Source: Ochromonadaceae sp. CCMP2298
Taxonomy: Eukaryota; Sar; Synurophyceae; Ochromonadales; Ochromonadaceae
Assembly (NCBI GenBank): GCA_026770595.1
Contig: MU634089.1
Coordinates: 2,937-16,082 of the forward strand
Length of the DNA: 13,146 nt
Direction of reading: 5' to 3'
Shown here: in pieces, positions 1-7,833 of the stretch
Position numbering within the stretch: position 1 is the first letter of the stretch
Layout of the letters: every line of letters starts with the position of its first letter
The notes under the pieces: model-generated
Database searches by the model: none
The model's input: the letters and a program-made list of their open reading frames with translations, nothing else
What the model was told of the DNA's origin: nothing
Made by a program: the position numbers and the translations under genes

Positions 1-1010
1 GGGGGCGTGGAGGGGCCTAAGTACGATGCGGTGTTCCCGCCGGCGCGCATGACGCTGGCGCAGATCGTGGCGGAGGAGAGGGCGGAGGCGCGGGAGACGG
101 ATAGGTGATACTAATATACGCTAATAATACGCTAATATGCACTAATAATACACTTTTATACACTATTATACACTAATATACACTAATAATACACTATTAT
201 ACACTATAATACACTAATATACACTAATAATACACTAATATACACTAATAATACACTCATATACACTAATAATACACTAATAGTACACTTATATACACTC
301 ATCTACACTAATATACACTAATATACACTATTATACACCACCCCCCCAAGGTTCACCCTGTCGACCGCAGAGAGAGCCAACCTCTGCTTGTGCGCGGTGA
401 GCACCGCCCTGGTAGGTGGTGTTGTAGAATTACATAAAAGGGCCGTATGTCTTTTTATGTGTCTCTTTATCTGTCTTTTTATCATGATTGCCCTACCCCA
501 AATCTGGTCCTTACACCTTGTTATATACGCGGACTGGTCTTTTTTTCTAAAACCCACTTTTTGGTGTATCTAACTGCCGCCTACGGTCTACGGCCTATGG
601 CCTACGGTCTACGCCTCTCATGTGACACCTATTAACCCCTCCTATTATATGTATTAAACCCACCCTATCTATGTGACACACACCTATTAAACCCACTTAT
701 TCGGTCTGCGGACACCTATCAGGCCTGGGGAAGGGCCTCGGCGCAGGTGCTGGAGGGGGGCGGCTTTGTGGGGGGGCAGGGGGCTCTTAGTGCGGTGCAG
801 GTACTGGCGTTGGTTTTGCTGACGTCCAATGTTGTGTCCGTGGCGCTGAGCGTGCGGCTGGCGGGGGAGCGGGGCATGCGGCGGGGCGTGTGGGCGCGCA
901 GGGCGGCGCTGGGGGGGCTGGGGACGGTGAGGCGGCTGCGGGGCATAGTCGATAGTGAGTATCCGGATAGTGAGTATCCGAGTACGCGAGCGGTGGATAT
1001 TAAGATGTGA
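1..1010 (+). CDS. 3' end of unrecognised protein with one membrane segment (3 exons, 5' incomplete)
   Basis: I do not recognise this protein. Three exons, 1-104, 351-411 and 723-1010, join in one open frame (453 nt, 150 residues plus TGA at 1008-1010). Splice sites are AG|GTGATA at 104/105, CCCCAAG|G at 350/351, CTG|GTAGGT at 411/412 and ATCAG|GCC at 722/723. Exon lengths keep the frame exactly, which supports the model. The visible part starts with a charged Glu/Arg/Ala-rich stretch. It continues with a short Cys/Ala-rich segment (about residues 36-55), a Gly-rich linker, a hydrophobic stretch (about residues 76-97) likely to cross a membrane, and an Arg/Gly-rich basic tail. The last residues include a doubled D-S-E-Y-P repeat encoded by a 15-bp tandem repeat. 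The start lies beyond the left edge. The final exon could instead be spliced differently near 928, because the downstream duplicated copy carries a better donor there. Confidence 0.55.
105..350 (+). repeat. Intron made of an ACACTAATA-type minisatellite
   Basis: Between the GT donor at 105 and the CCCCAAG acceptor ending at 350, almost the whole 246-nt intron is an AT-rich tandem array. It consists of variants of TACACTAATAATACACTA and TATACACTATTATACAC, starting directly after the donor and ending just before a C-run. Many units contain ACTAAT, which resembles a branch-point sequence, so the array may supply many redundant branch sites. The repeat was seen directly; any role in splicing is inference. 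Confidence 0.75.
412..722 (+). repeat. Introner-family intron, copy A (enlarged by internal repeats)
   Basis: This phase-0 intron of the first gene begins GTAGGTGGTGTTGTAGAATT and continues with the motifs of the other family members: ACATAAAA, CTGTCTTTTTATCATGATT, CAAATCTGGTC and TTTTTTTCTAAAACCCA (about 430-560). After the core it holds a CTACGGTCTACGGCCTATGG tandem array (about 577-612). It then holds repeats ending in TATTAAACCCAC (about 650-695). It closes with ATTCGG plus GGACACCT (699-718) and the acceptor ATCAG. The outer ends are inverted relative to each other (AGGTG near the start, CACCT near the end). At 311 nt it is about twice the size of the other copies, apparently because tandem repeats grew inside it. 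Confidence 0.75.
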
Positions 1011-1016
1011 GAATTG

Positions 1017-1034
1017 GTATCCTTAAAAGGATAC
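1017..1034. repeat. 18-nt palindrome just past the stop codon
   Basis: GTATCCTT-AA-AAGGATAC is a perfect inverted repeat with 8-nt arms. It starts 7 nt after the TGA of the first gene, so it could form a small stem in the 3' UTR. It is missing from the downstream duplicated copy of this region, so it is a local feature. Its function is unknown. Confidence 0.4.
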
Positions 1035-1110
1035 GTGTAATATAAGCATACATAGGCACAGAAGATACAGCACAGCACAGGCACCTACTGGCATTTTTAA
1101 CGACATTTTC

Positions 1111-1257
1111 GGGGGGGCACAAGGTAAGGCGGCTGCGGGACATAGTATCCGGATAGTGAGTATCCGAGAGTATCCGAGTACGCGGTTGTTAAGATGTAAG
1201 ATGTAGGATGTGTAATATAAGCATACATAGGCACAGAAGATGCAGTACAGTACAGGC
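1111..1257 (+). repeat. Diverged duplicate of the first gene's 3' end and UTR
   Basis: This stretch repeats 911-1086. Both copies contain a G-run, then GGCGGCTGCGGG-CATAG, GATAGTGAGTATCCG units, GAGTACGCG, TTAAGATGT, GTGTAATATAAGCATACA, TAGGCACAGAAGAT and CAGTACAG/CAGCACAG. The copies differ by small insertions and deletions, including the number of GTATCCG units, and the second lacks the palindrome and the in-frame stop context of the first. It reads as a partial tandem duplication of about 150-175 bp that copied the gene's last codons and 3' UTR. No intact coding sequence remains in the second copy. Confidence 0.7.
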
Positions 1258-1448
1258 CCGGGAATTTCAGCGCATCCAGCAGGTAGTCTGAGCTGTAGGT
1301 GAGCAGCGCCGCGGCCATTGTGGGTGGGGTTGGGGAGGGTTTGTGTGCTTTTGTGCTTTGATGGACTGTTCTTGTGGGGTTGCGGGTCCGGTGGCCCACC
1401 TCACCCTCCTCAGCCTCTCAACGTGGAAAACAGGTCAGGAATGGATAT

Positions 1449-1591
1449 TACGTACCGAGGGAAATGTGGGTTTTGGCAGGGTTTTGTTGCCCGAGGTGGG
1501 CGTTTGGCGTCCCGAGGGCGCAGCCCGAGGGGCCAAACGCCTACCGAGGGAAACAAAACCCTACCAAAACCCACTTTCCCGAGGTAACGTA
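1449..1591. repeat. Long imperfect foldback element (about 60-bp arms)
   Basis: The left arm (1449-1508) and right arm (1531-1591) are reverse complements over most of their length. Paired blocks include TACGT at the outer ends, GTGGGTTTTGG, AGGGTTTTGTT and GGCGTTTGGC, separated by a loop of about 22 nt. CCGAGGG recurs several times inside. The arms carry small mismatches and indels. Such structures usually derive from foldback or MITE-type elements. No coding potential or clear target duplication was found. Confidence 0.7.
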
Positions 1592-1597
1592 CAGTAT

Positions 1598-1737
1598 TTA
1601 ACGCCAGTGCTGTGGGTTATAAGTGGCCTGTAAAAACCCATTACAGCCCACTTTCGCAAAAACCCCTGTCCCTCTGCCAAAAAAGTGATCTGTAAAAGTG
1701 AAAAACCCTGCCCTAAAACCCACAGCACTGGCGTTAA
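1598..1737. mobile_element. 140-bp MITE-like element with perfect 21-bp inverted ends and TTAA termini
   Basis: The element starts with TTAACGCCAGTGCTGTGGG (1598-1616, arm to 1618) and ends with the exact reverse complement (1717-1737). Both outer ends are therefore TTAA. Perfect 21-bp terminal repeats on a 140-bp non-coding unit fit a non-autonomous DNA transposon. TTAA is the target duplicated by piggyBac-type transposases, but here it is part of the repeat, so family assignment is only a suggestion. A 16-bp segment, CCTCTGCCAAAAAAGT, occurs inside at 1671-1686 and again outside at 1753-1768, hinting at nested or partly duplicated copies. Confidence 0.6.
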
Positions 1738-2040
1738 CTGCAAAACCCTGCCCCTCTGCCAAAAAAGTATCTGGAAACAGCAAAACCCTGCCGCGGCTTG
1801 AGAGAATATTTGGGTTTTAATGTCGAAAAGTAAAAAAACCCAAAGAGGCGCGATCCCAGAGCGGCAAAAGGATCCCAGCCCAAAAGATTGAAGCTTGCAG
1901 AAGGAGGAGGTGCTTGTGGGAATGGAAGTCAGCATTCACCGCCTCGATCGAGCTTGTTTGGGATTCTGAGGCGCTGGGCTGCTATCCGCGTCCAATCTCC
2001 GTTCAAAATCGCTGGAGCGCGGGGTGTCTGAATAGTTAAA
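1738..2040 (+). promoter_or_regulatory. Upstream region of the INPP4-like gene
   Basis: No gene is visible between the MITE-like element and the first ATG of the phosphatase gene. Up to about 1800 it still carries AAAACCCTGCC repeats related to the neighbouring foldbacks. From about 1855 it becomes balanced in composition, with a CCAAT pentamer at about 2000. No TATA box is obvious. It probably holds the promoter and 5' UTR, by position only. Confidence 0.3.
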
Positions 2041-5000
2041 ATGGACAAGGAGGACTCGCTTGAGGTGACACCTTCTCCTCGCCGATCAGCACCGCTCAAC
2101 TCTTACCTTTCATCCGTTTCCCTCTCTCTGTGCCTCTCTCCCTTTCTGTGTCCCTCTGTGTCCCTCTCATAGGATGTCAATGTTGCGGGGATAACTTTCC
2201 CAGCCATATTCGACTCCGACAAGAAGCAAAGATTCGGGGTAAGAGCGTTGCGTTGTTTCTCCCCACGGACAATTAACCCTAACCCCCACCACCCCCTTTA
2301 GATATCGAACAATGGGGAGTTTATTGACAACGTGTACCGGGAGCAAGACCCCAGCTTCATTATGGGCAAGCTCATCGGGCGCAACCAGGTGCAACCTCAT
2401 GAGAAGAAGCAGTACACGACAGCGGACATTGTGTGCGAGACGTACCTGTACAAGAAGGGATCCTGGATGCAGAACTGGAAAAAGCGCTACTTCGTACTGC
2501 GGAAGGACATCCGATCACTGTGCTATTACGACAGTCGCGAGAGTCTGACGCTGCTGGGCTCCATACCTTTGGAACTGGAGACCGCCGTGAAGGTCATGCC
2601 TCCGCGGGAGGTGGACGGTTACGAGCACGTTATCATGATGAAGGGCGGGCTAGACGACCTGGAGCAGAACACCTACATCCGCTTCGACGACCCGGACTTG
2701 ATGCGCGCCTGGGTGGAGGACATCTGCATCGAGGCTGTGCAGCTCAATGGCGCCACTGTAGAGGCTGCCAAGTGGTGGGACGCCACATACTCCGGAATCT
2801 CCTTCTTGGAGCTGAAATCGAACACCGTGCGCAGGGAGGGGCTGGGCAGCGGCGCCAGGCATAAGCTGTCACTCGCGTCTGCCCCGGGCACAGGTACGGG
2901 CACAGGCACACCCACCTCTGCCTCCCCCCGAGACCCCCCCTCCTGCCCTGGGAGGGATGCGAAAATATGCTCGCCGGGCCAGGAGGCGAAGAAGGGAATG
3001 CTTAATAGTCTGAAGGGGTACGAGAGCCACTCGGATGACTCAGACGACGAGCGAAAGCAGAGCGCGGAGAGGGTGGATAAGAACGCGAACGCCAACGCGG
3101 CAGCCTTTGCGGCGGGGGCTGCGCGCCGTTCACGGACTATGGCCTCCAAGGGGCTGAAGAAGAGGCAATATAAGCTGGTAAGTGGGGTGGGCTGGGTTAT
3201 GCGCTGAGCTGTGCTGTGCTGTGCTGTGCTGTGTTGTGCTGTGTTGTGCTGTGTTGTGCTGTGTTGTGCTGTGTTGTGCTGTGTTGTGCTGCGTTGTGCT
3301 GTGTTGTGCTGTGTTGTGCTGTGAGAAAGCGGGTGCTTAGGTTGGTGCTCTGCTCGTCCACGCTTCCATCAAACATTTCCATGCTCCATCGTGCCTCCAT
3401 GTCTTACCTCTCCCCCTCCACCTCCATCCCTCTCTCCCACTACCCTCTCCCTAATCCCCTCCCCAATCCCCTCCCCAATCCCCTCCCCAATCCCCTCCCC
3501 TAGATGAAGCAAGAGAAGCAGCCCGGTCCCGCGCCCTTCCAGGAGCCAACAGCTTCCAACTACCTAGCAGGGGACGCCCTCTCCGGGCTGCAGGTGACAC
3601 CCATTAAAACCCATTAAATCATGAACACACAGTTAATGTGTTCGTGACCTTTTCTCTCTGCCTCTATCCCCGTCATGACCCCTCCCCCCCAAATGTGTTC
3701 GTTTTTAACCCTTTCTGCCTCTAAACCTTCCCTACCCGCCCCCCCTGGGCAACTCCCTCTCCGGGTCACGGACACACTATGTCTATTTCACCGACACACT
3801 ATGTCTTTTTCACTACAGGTCAGCGTACGTCTGTGCAACGTCTGCGCATACCAGGATAAAATATTCGTCGTGCTTTTCGCCAATACGCCCAAGCCCGCGG
3901 AGGAGGAGGAGGAGGCGGGGGCGGGGACGTTGGCGGGGGGTTCTAAGTGGACGCAGCTGGCGCGCACCGAATTGCGCACTGTGGAAGACAAGCCTGTCTA
4001 TGGCGAGAACTACGTATCCGAGTACTGTATAAACTTCTGCCTGCTGGCCGAGGCTATTCCTGACAACTGCAGAGACGTGCGTGTGGTGGTGTACAGGCAA
4101 GAGAACGAGATGAATGTGAGGGAGCCTTCTAAGGCGTCCAATCTGGCTATGCAACTGGAGGTGGCAAAATCCATCATACCTCGCAAGATGTTCGAGTCCC
4201 ACCACGTGATTCGGGTGGCCATGCAGGTGGAGCCCTAAACCCTCCTGCACTAATATATTCTGATAATCCTATAACTGAAACAATACAATAACCCTACACT
4301 ATACCTTCGTGTTCATGTCCGGCAACACGCAGGTGAAGGTCGAGGTGCCTATGGACATCGCAGTGCCGCTGTTCAAAGAGGCAAAGGTCGACCTAGGCAT
4401 CATCAAGATAACCTCTAGGTAATACATAGTATATACGCGAAGCTATAGTTCTGCCGTGTGCCCTGCCTGCCTCTTTATACCCATACTCAATACATATACA
4501 TATAAAAATAGGACCCTGGCGCGCCACAGAGAGGGCCTGGGCACCCTGGGGCAGCCCTATGCCGAACGCCTGTACTCCTTCGTGACCACGCAGGGGCAAA
4601 CACTCTCCCTGGAGCAGCTGGTCGCCTCCCATTACTCAGTCTCTGTCGCACAGGCGTTCATGAATATGGGCCAGCTGGAGCGGAACGAGCACTTTTTCGA
4701 CACGGTGGGGAGGCTAAAAGCGCACCTGAAAGTGCTCTCGGCGGGGCACAAGAAACACACAGGGCACACACATACGGGGGTGGTGGGAGGGGTGGTGGGG
4801 GTGGTTGAATCGATCCCTATCTTGGGAGCAATGGGGGCAATGGGGGCAATGGGGACAGTGTTGGGAATGGACGAGCACGACTCGCTGGTCGAGCGCACCA
4901 CCGCCTCGCTGCTGACGGTAGAAGACTTGCACCAAGAGAGCCTGGAGCACTCAGCCATCGTGCTGCAGACCTGCTCCTCAGGCGAGGCTGGAAAGAGCAT

Positions 5001-7187
5001 TAACAATGTAATAGAACCCTCCCTGGGGGGGGGAGTTCTGCGGCGCTCGACTTGGAAAAAGTACACTGGCTGGCAGTATTGTGCTACCAACCTCAACCTG
5101 CACCTGCTCACCTCGAAGCACTTCACGTTCCCCGAGATGATCGCAGGCATGCCCGAGCCCGAGCAGCCCCTCGACGCGTTCGACAACTGGAGAGGCGCCG
5201 GAGCCTACCAATACGGAGTCTGCTGCACCCCCACTATAACAGTGGGCGTGCCGGCCGCCCACGAGATGAAATTTTCGGACGGCGGATTGCGCAAACTGCT
5301 GCATGAGGTCACGGACCTGCACCAGCGGCTGAAGTGGATGGAGGCCATACAGGTACTATTAACTATACGCACATGTTCATTAAACCCCTATCTATATCTA
5401 TATATAACCCCTTCATACACTTATACACCTCACTAATGTGGCAATACAGGTACCCCTCCCCTTTGTCTTGTATTAACCCTCGCTATATCACCTATCCCCT
5501 ACATCTATATACCCCTTCATACACCTAATAAAAACACCTTTTGTACACCCCTTCCTACAAACGTGGTACAGGCGCCCAGTCTGCAGGGTCTGCACAGCCT
5601 ATTCGCAGCGCGGCCTAGGGAGGCGCATAGTATATTCGGCAGAGCTTGTGTGGACCTCGAGGACTGTGGGGAGGTCATGAAGCGTAAGGTGGATCTAGCC
5701 AGGCGCATCGACATGTGTGGCTCGCAAGCTTTGGGCGTGGCGGCCACCGCAGTACGTACTATATGCACCCTGGCTGCACAGTACGGGGGGAAATTTATGG
5801 ACGCCTTGGCTCGCTGTCTGAAGATCGGCTTCGTGGTGCTGTTCCAGAGCATGCTGTCCACTCAGGGGGCGGAGTTGGGCATGATCGAGGACCTCGATAT
5901 GTCCGCAGTGTGGCTGTCATTGGTCACGGTGAGATTGGTGGTGCGCGAGGAGATGGGGGAGATGGACGACCAAGGTACGTAAACACATATATATGTATAT
6001 ACGTATATATGCATATATGAATATACGTATACATGTATACATATTTGTAAAAATTAATATATGAATATATAAATACATACATCCCCCTCCTCTACTGTAC
6101 ATATCTAACCCTTCTCCTATAAGACATGGACGAGGAGGACAGCTCCATCGTGGGGCGAGGCGAGGGCGTATCTTGCCAACGAGATCTGACAGGCCGGATA
6201 ATCCTGGACATAGAGGTGGGCGAATCTGAAGGTCTGGCAATCGCCCAGGCGCAGCGGGACATGAGCCAATTTGACAGTCGCTCCATGACGCCCCAGGATA
6301 TTCCCATGAGTCCCCTAAGTTTCAACCGAAACCCCTCCGTAAGGTGTACAAACGCTGACCGCCAGTACATAGTGTACGCTACAGCTGAATTGGTGGGGCT
6401 GGTGTTCACACAGGGGGTGAATGAGATGCAAACTCTAGCCAACATATCTGCATCCAGGGAGGTGCTTAGGCAGGTCGAGATCAACACCGCCACCCTCGCC
6501 AGGCTGGAGGTGTACTACAAAAACTACCGCGCTGCGCTGCTGTTCCAACTGGAGGGCAAGAAACCCGACATTCTGGCATCCATCGTCTCCCTCAAAGCCC
6601 CCCGCCCGACGTCCGATAGGCAGCTCAGTTTTATCGAGCGCCTCAGCTTGGTCAATACATTCACCACGCCCCCCCCGCGCCTCGTGCCCCAGCGCTCATT
6701 CATGCGCAAGCGCAAGAGCGTAACGGACGTTCTGACTGCGGCTAACAGCACGCCGGTGGAACTGGAGAAGCGCCTGGGGGCATTGGCGAAGAAGGTGGCC
6801 AACATGAATGACCGGCTGTTCGAGCAGGTCCGCCGGGCGGTCGCGGAGAGTGCCCGCACGCCCCACGAGAAGCATGTCGATGTGCTGCTGAGCACCAGCG
6901 CGCTGTGTCGGGAGATGGGCGGTATTACGGCCATAATGTGCAAGTCTGGCAAGGACCGCACATCTATGGGGGTGACTTTGGAGCACACGAGATCGCTCGT
7001 GGAAGACCTGGGAGTCCTGGGGGGGCAGGAGGTGTGCTCAACGATGCGCTTCATGGGCGTTAGGCGTATGAACGTGTACGCCAACACGGGGCAGTCGATG
7101 TTCGCGTTCAACCAGATTCAGAAGATAGCCCTACCCAACTGCTACAGGCCGCCGCCAGGCTGCCACTCAGGCAACGTGAACAGCTAA
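2041..7187 (+). CDS. INPP4: Inositol polyphosphate 4-phosphatase-like protein with PH and C2 domains (9 exons)
   Basis: Exons: 2041-2064, 2173-2238, 2302-3177, 3504-3593, 3819-4226, 4333-4418, 4512-5352, 5572-5974 and 6124-7187. All junctions are GT-AG and in frame, giving about 1285 residues. INPP4 enzymes remove the 4-phosphate of PI(3,4)P2 to leave PI3P. The catalytic CX5R loop reads MCKSGKDRTSMGVT (codons 6936-6977; Cys about 1204, Arg about 1210), against CKSAKDRTSM in animal INPP4. Residues about 75-180 look like a PH domain (GSWMQNWKKRYFVLR start, terminal Trp in MRAWVEDI). A Gly/Thr/Ser-rich and then acidic-basic linker (about 225-320) follows. Residues about 353-516 look like a C2 domain, and the rest is the INPP4 body. 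Exon 7 holds a low-complexity insert with GAM repeats (about 4740-4870). The protein is longer than the animal enzymes (about 930-980). The start is the ATG that gives an in-frame short first exon; an upstream exon cannot be excluded. Confidence 0.85.
3208..3322 (+). repeat. GTGCT/GTGTT pentamer array in INPP4 intron 3
   Basis: Intron 3 of the phosphatase gene (3178-3503) opens with about 115 bp of GTGCT and GTGTT pentamers, mostly alternating as a 10-bp unit GTGTTGTGCT. One unit carries a C (GTGCTGCGTTG). The same intron ends with a 12-bp array of CCCCTCCCCAAT (about 3445-3500) that forms a C-rich tract directly before the acceptor TAG. Long open frames across this array on both strands are artefacts of the repeat. 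Confidence 0.9.
5353..5571 (+). repeat. INPP4 intron 7 with CCCCTTCATACAC-type repeats
   Basis: This 219-nt intron contains repeated, slightly diverged segments of the form TATATAACCCCTTCATACAC, TATATACCCCTTCATACACC and TGTACACCCCTTCCTACA. It ends GGTACAG. The next intron (5975-6123) is instead a TATATACGTATAC-rich stretch ending CTATAAG. Both are ordinary introns by their boundaries and show no coding potential. Confidence 0.6.
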
Positions 7188-7536
7188 GGGAGAAAAGAAA
7201 AACACATCTGCTCATCGTATTAATGGATATGGCGTAAAGTTTTCGTACTAAAAAATCCAATTCTTCGATTCTACCCGTTCGACTCTTAATTTCTAAAGTA
7301 GCTGTTGCAGCCTTTGTGAGAATACACAACTGGTCTTTGTCATTCAGAGGGTCCGCCGGGGGGGCCGTATCCAGGTTCCCACATATGCGGCCTAGCAAAA
7401 CGCTACCCAACTGTGCCTGTCGCATAATACGGTTGGGGGACAAGCGCCGCTCGTCAAATAATGCTTTGTTGACACGTGCTATCTCTTTCTTACAAAAAAC
7501 TGGGGCTGTGATACCATCTGCGGAGGGAGGGCCAAG
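7108..7536 (-). other. Unexplained minus-strand open frame in the convergent intergenic region
   Basis: An uninterrupted frame of 142 sense codons runs on the minus strand from 7536 to a stop at 7108, so its last part overlaps the end of the phosphatase gene antisense. It has no good ATG near its start. An acceptor-like CCTCCGCAG (to 7518) could make it an internal exon. The conceptual product has an ordinary, non-repetitive composition: A-P-V-F-C-K-K-E-I-A-R-V-N, then L-F-D-E-R-R, then L-G-R-I-C-G-N-L-D, then L-D-F-L-V-R-K-L-Y-A. The DNA at 7190-7330 is more AT-rich than neighbouring exons. I recognise no family. It could be a relic of an inserted or transposon gene, a real terminal exon, or chance. 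Confidence 0.3.
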
Positions 7537-7539
7537 TTA

Positions 7540-7833
7540 TGCCAGGCACCCATGGTCCCAGGTTCCCGAGTAGCTGATGGTGAGCCGATGTTCGCTAATA
7601 GCTGATACCTCCCCTACATGGGATAGCTATACCTACACCTGGGTAGCTATTGGGGGGTGGGGTCTTCCACACCCAGGTGCCTACAGCCTATTGCCTACTA
7701 CCCCCGCCTAGCCAAATACCGCCTACCACCCACCACACCACCAGCGAGCACCATAGAAATCCATTATTTTCTCGGTGGTGGTACCAATCGCCTTCCTACA
7801 GAGTACGTACTCCAACCTATAGTACGCACTCCA
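7540..7833. other. Spacer between convergent 3' ends, no gene seen
   Basis: About 290 bp before the 3' end of the ERD2-family gene hold no convincing gene. Visible features are short inverted repeats (ATAGCTA with TAGCTAT around 7623-7650, GTACGTAC around 7803-7810) and C-rich runs. It presumably contains the 3' UTR and end-processing signals of the minus-strand gene, but no clear polyadenylation signal was identified. Confidence 0.3.

Noticed and set aside
105-350. Short regular repeats considered as a CRISPR array
   Set aside because: There are no unique spacers between the repeats. It is a degenerate AT-rich minisatellite in an intron of a eukaryotic gene.
1256-1318. Minus-strand start-like segment, ATG at 1318 followed by A-A-A-L-L-T-Y-S-S-D-Y-L-L-D-A-L-K-F-P-G
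   Set aside because: It looks coding over 21 codons, but it runs straight into the duplicated 3' UTR copy. I found no convincing donor or following exon on the minus strand, so it may be a gene fragment or chance.
2673-3149. Long minus-strand frame opposite the INPP4 exon 3
   Set aside because: It is a shadow of the GC-rich coding exon on the other strand, and the plus frame has clear PH-domain sequence.
3197-3503. Long frames over the GTGTT/GTGCT array (Cys/Leu/Val-rich on plus, Thr/Gln/His-rich on minus)
   Set aside because: They are produced by the tandem repeat inside intron 3 of the phosphatase gene.
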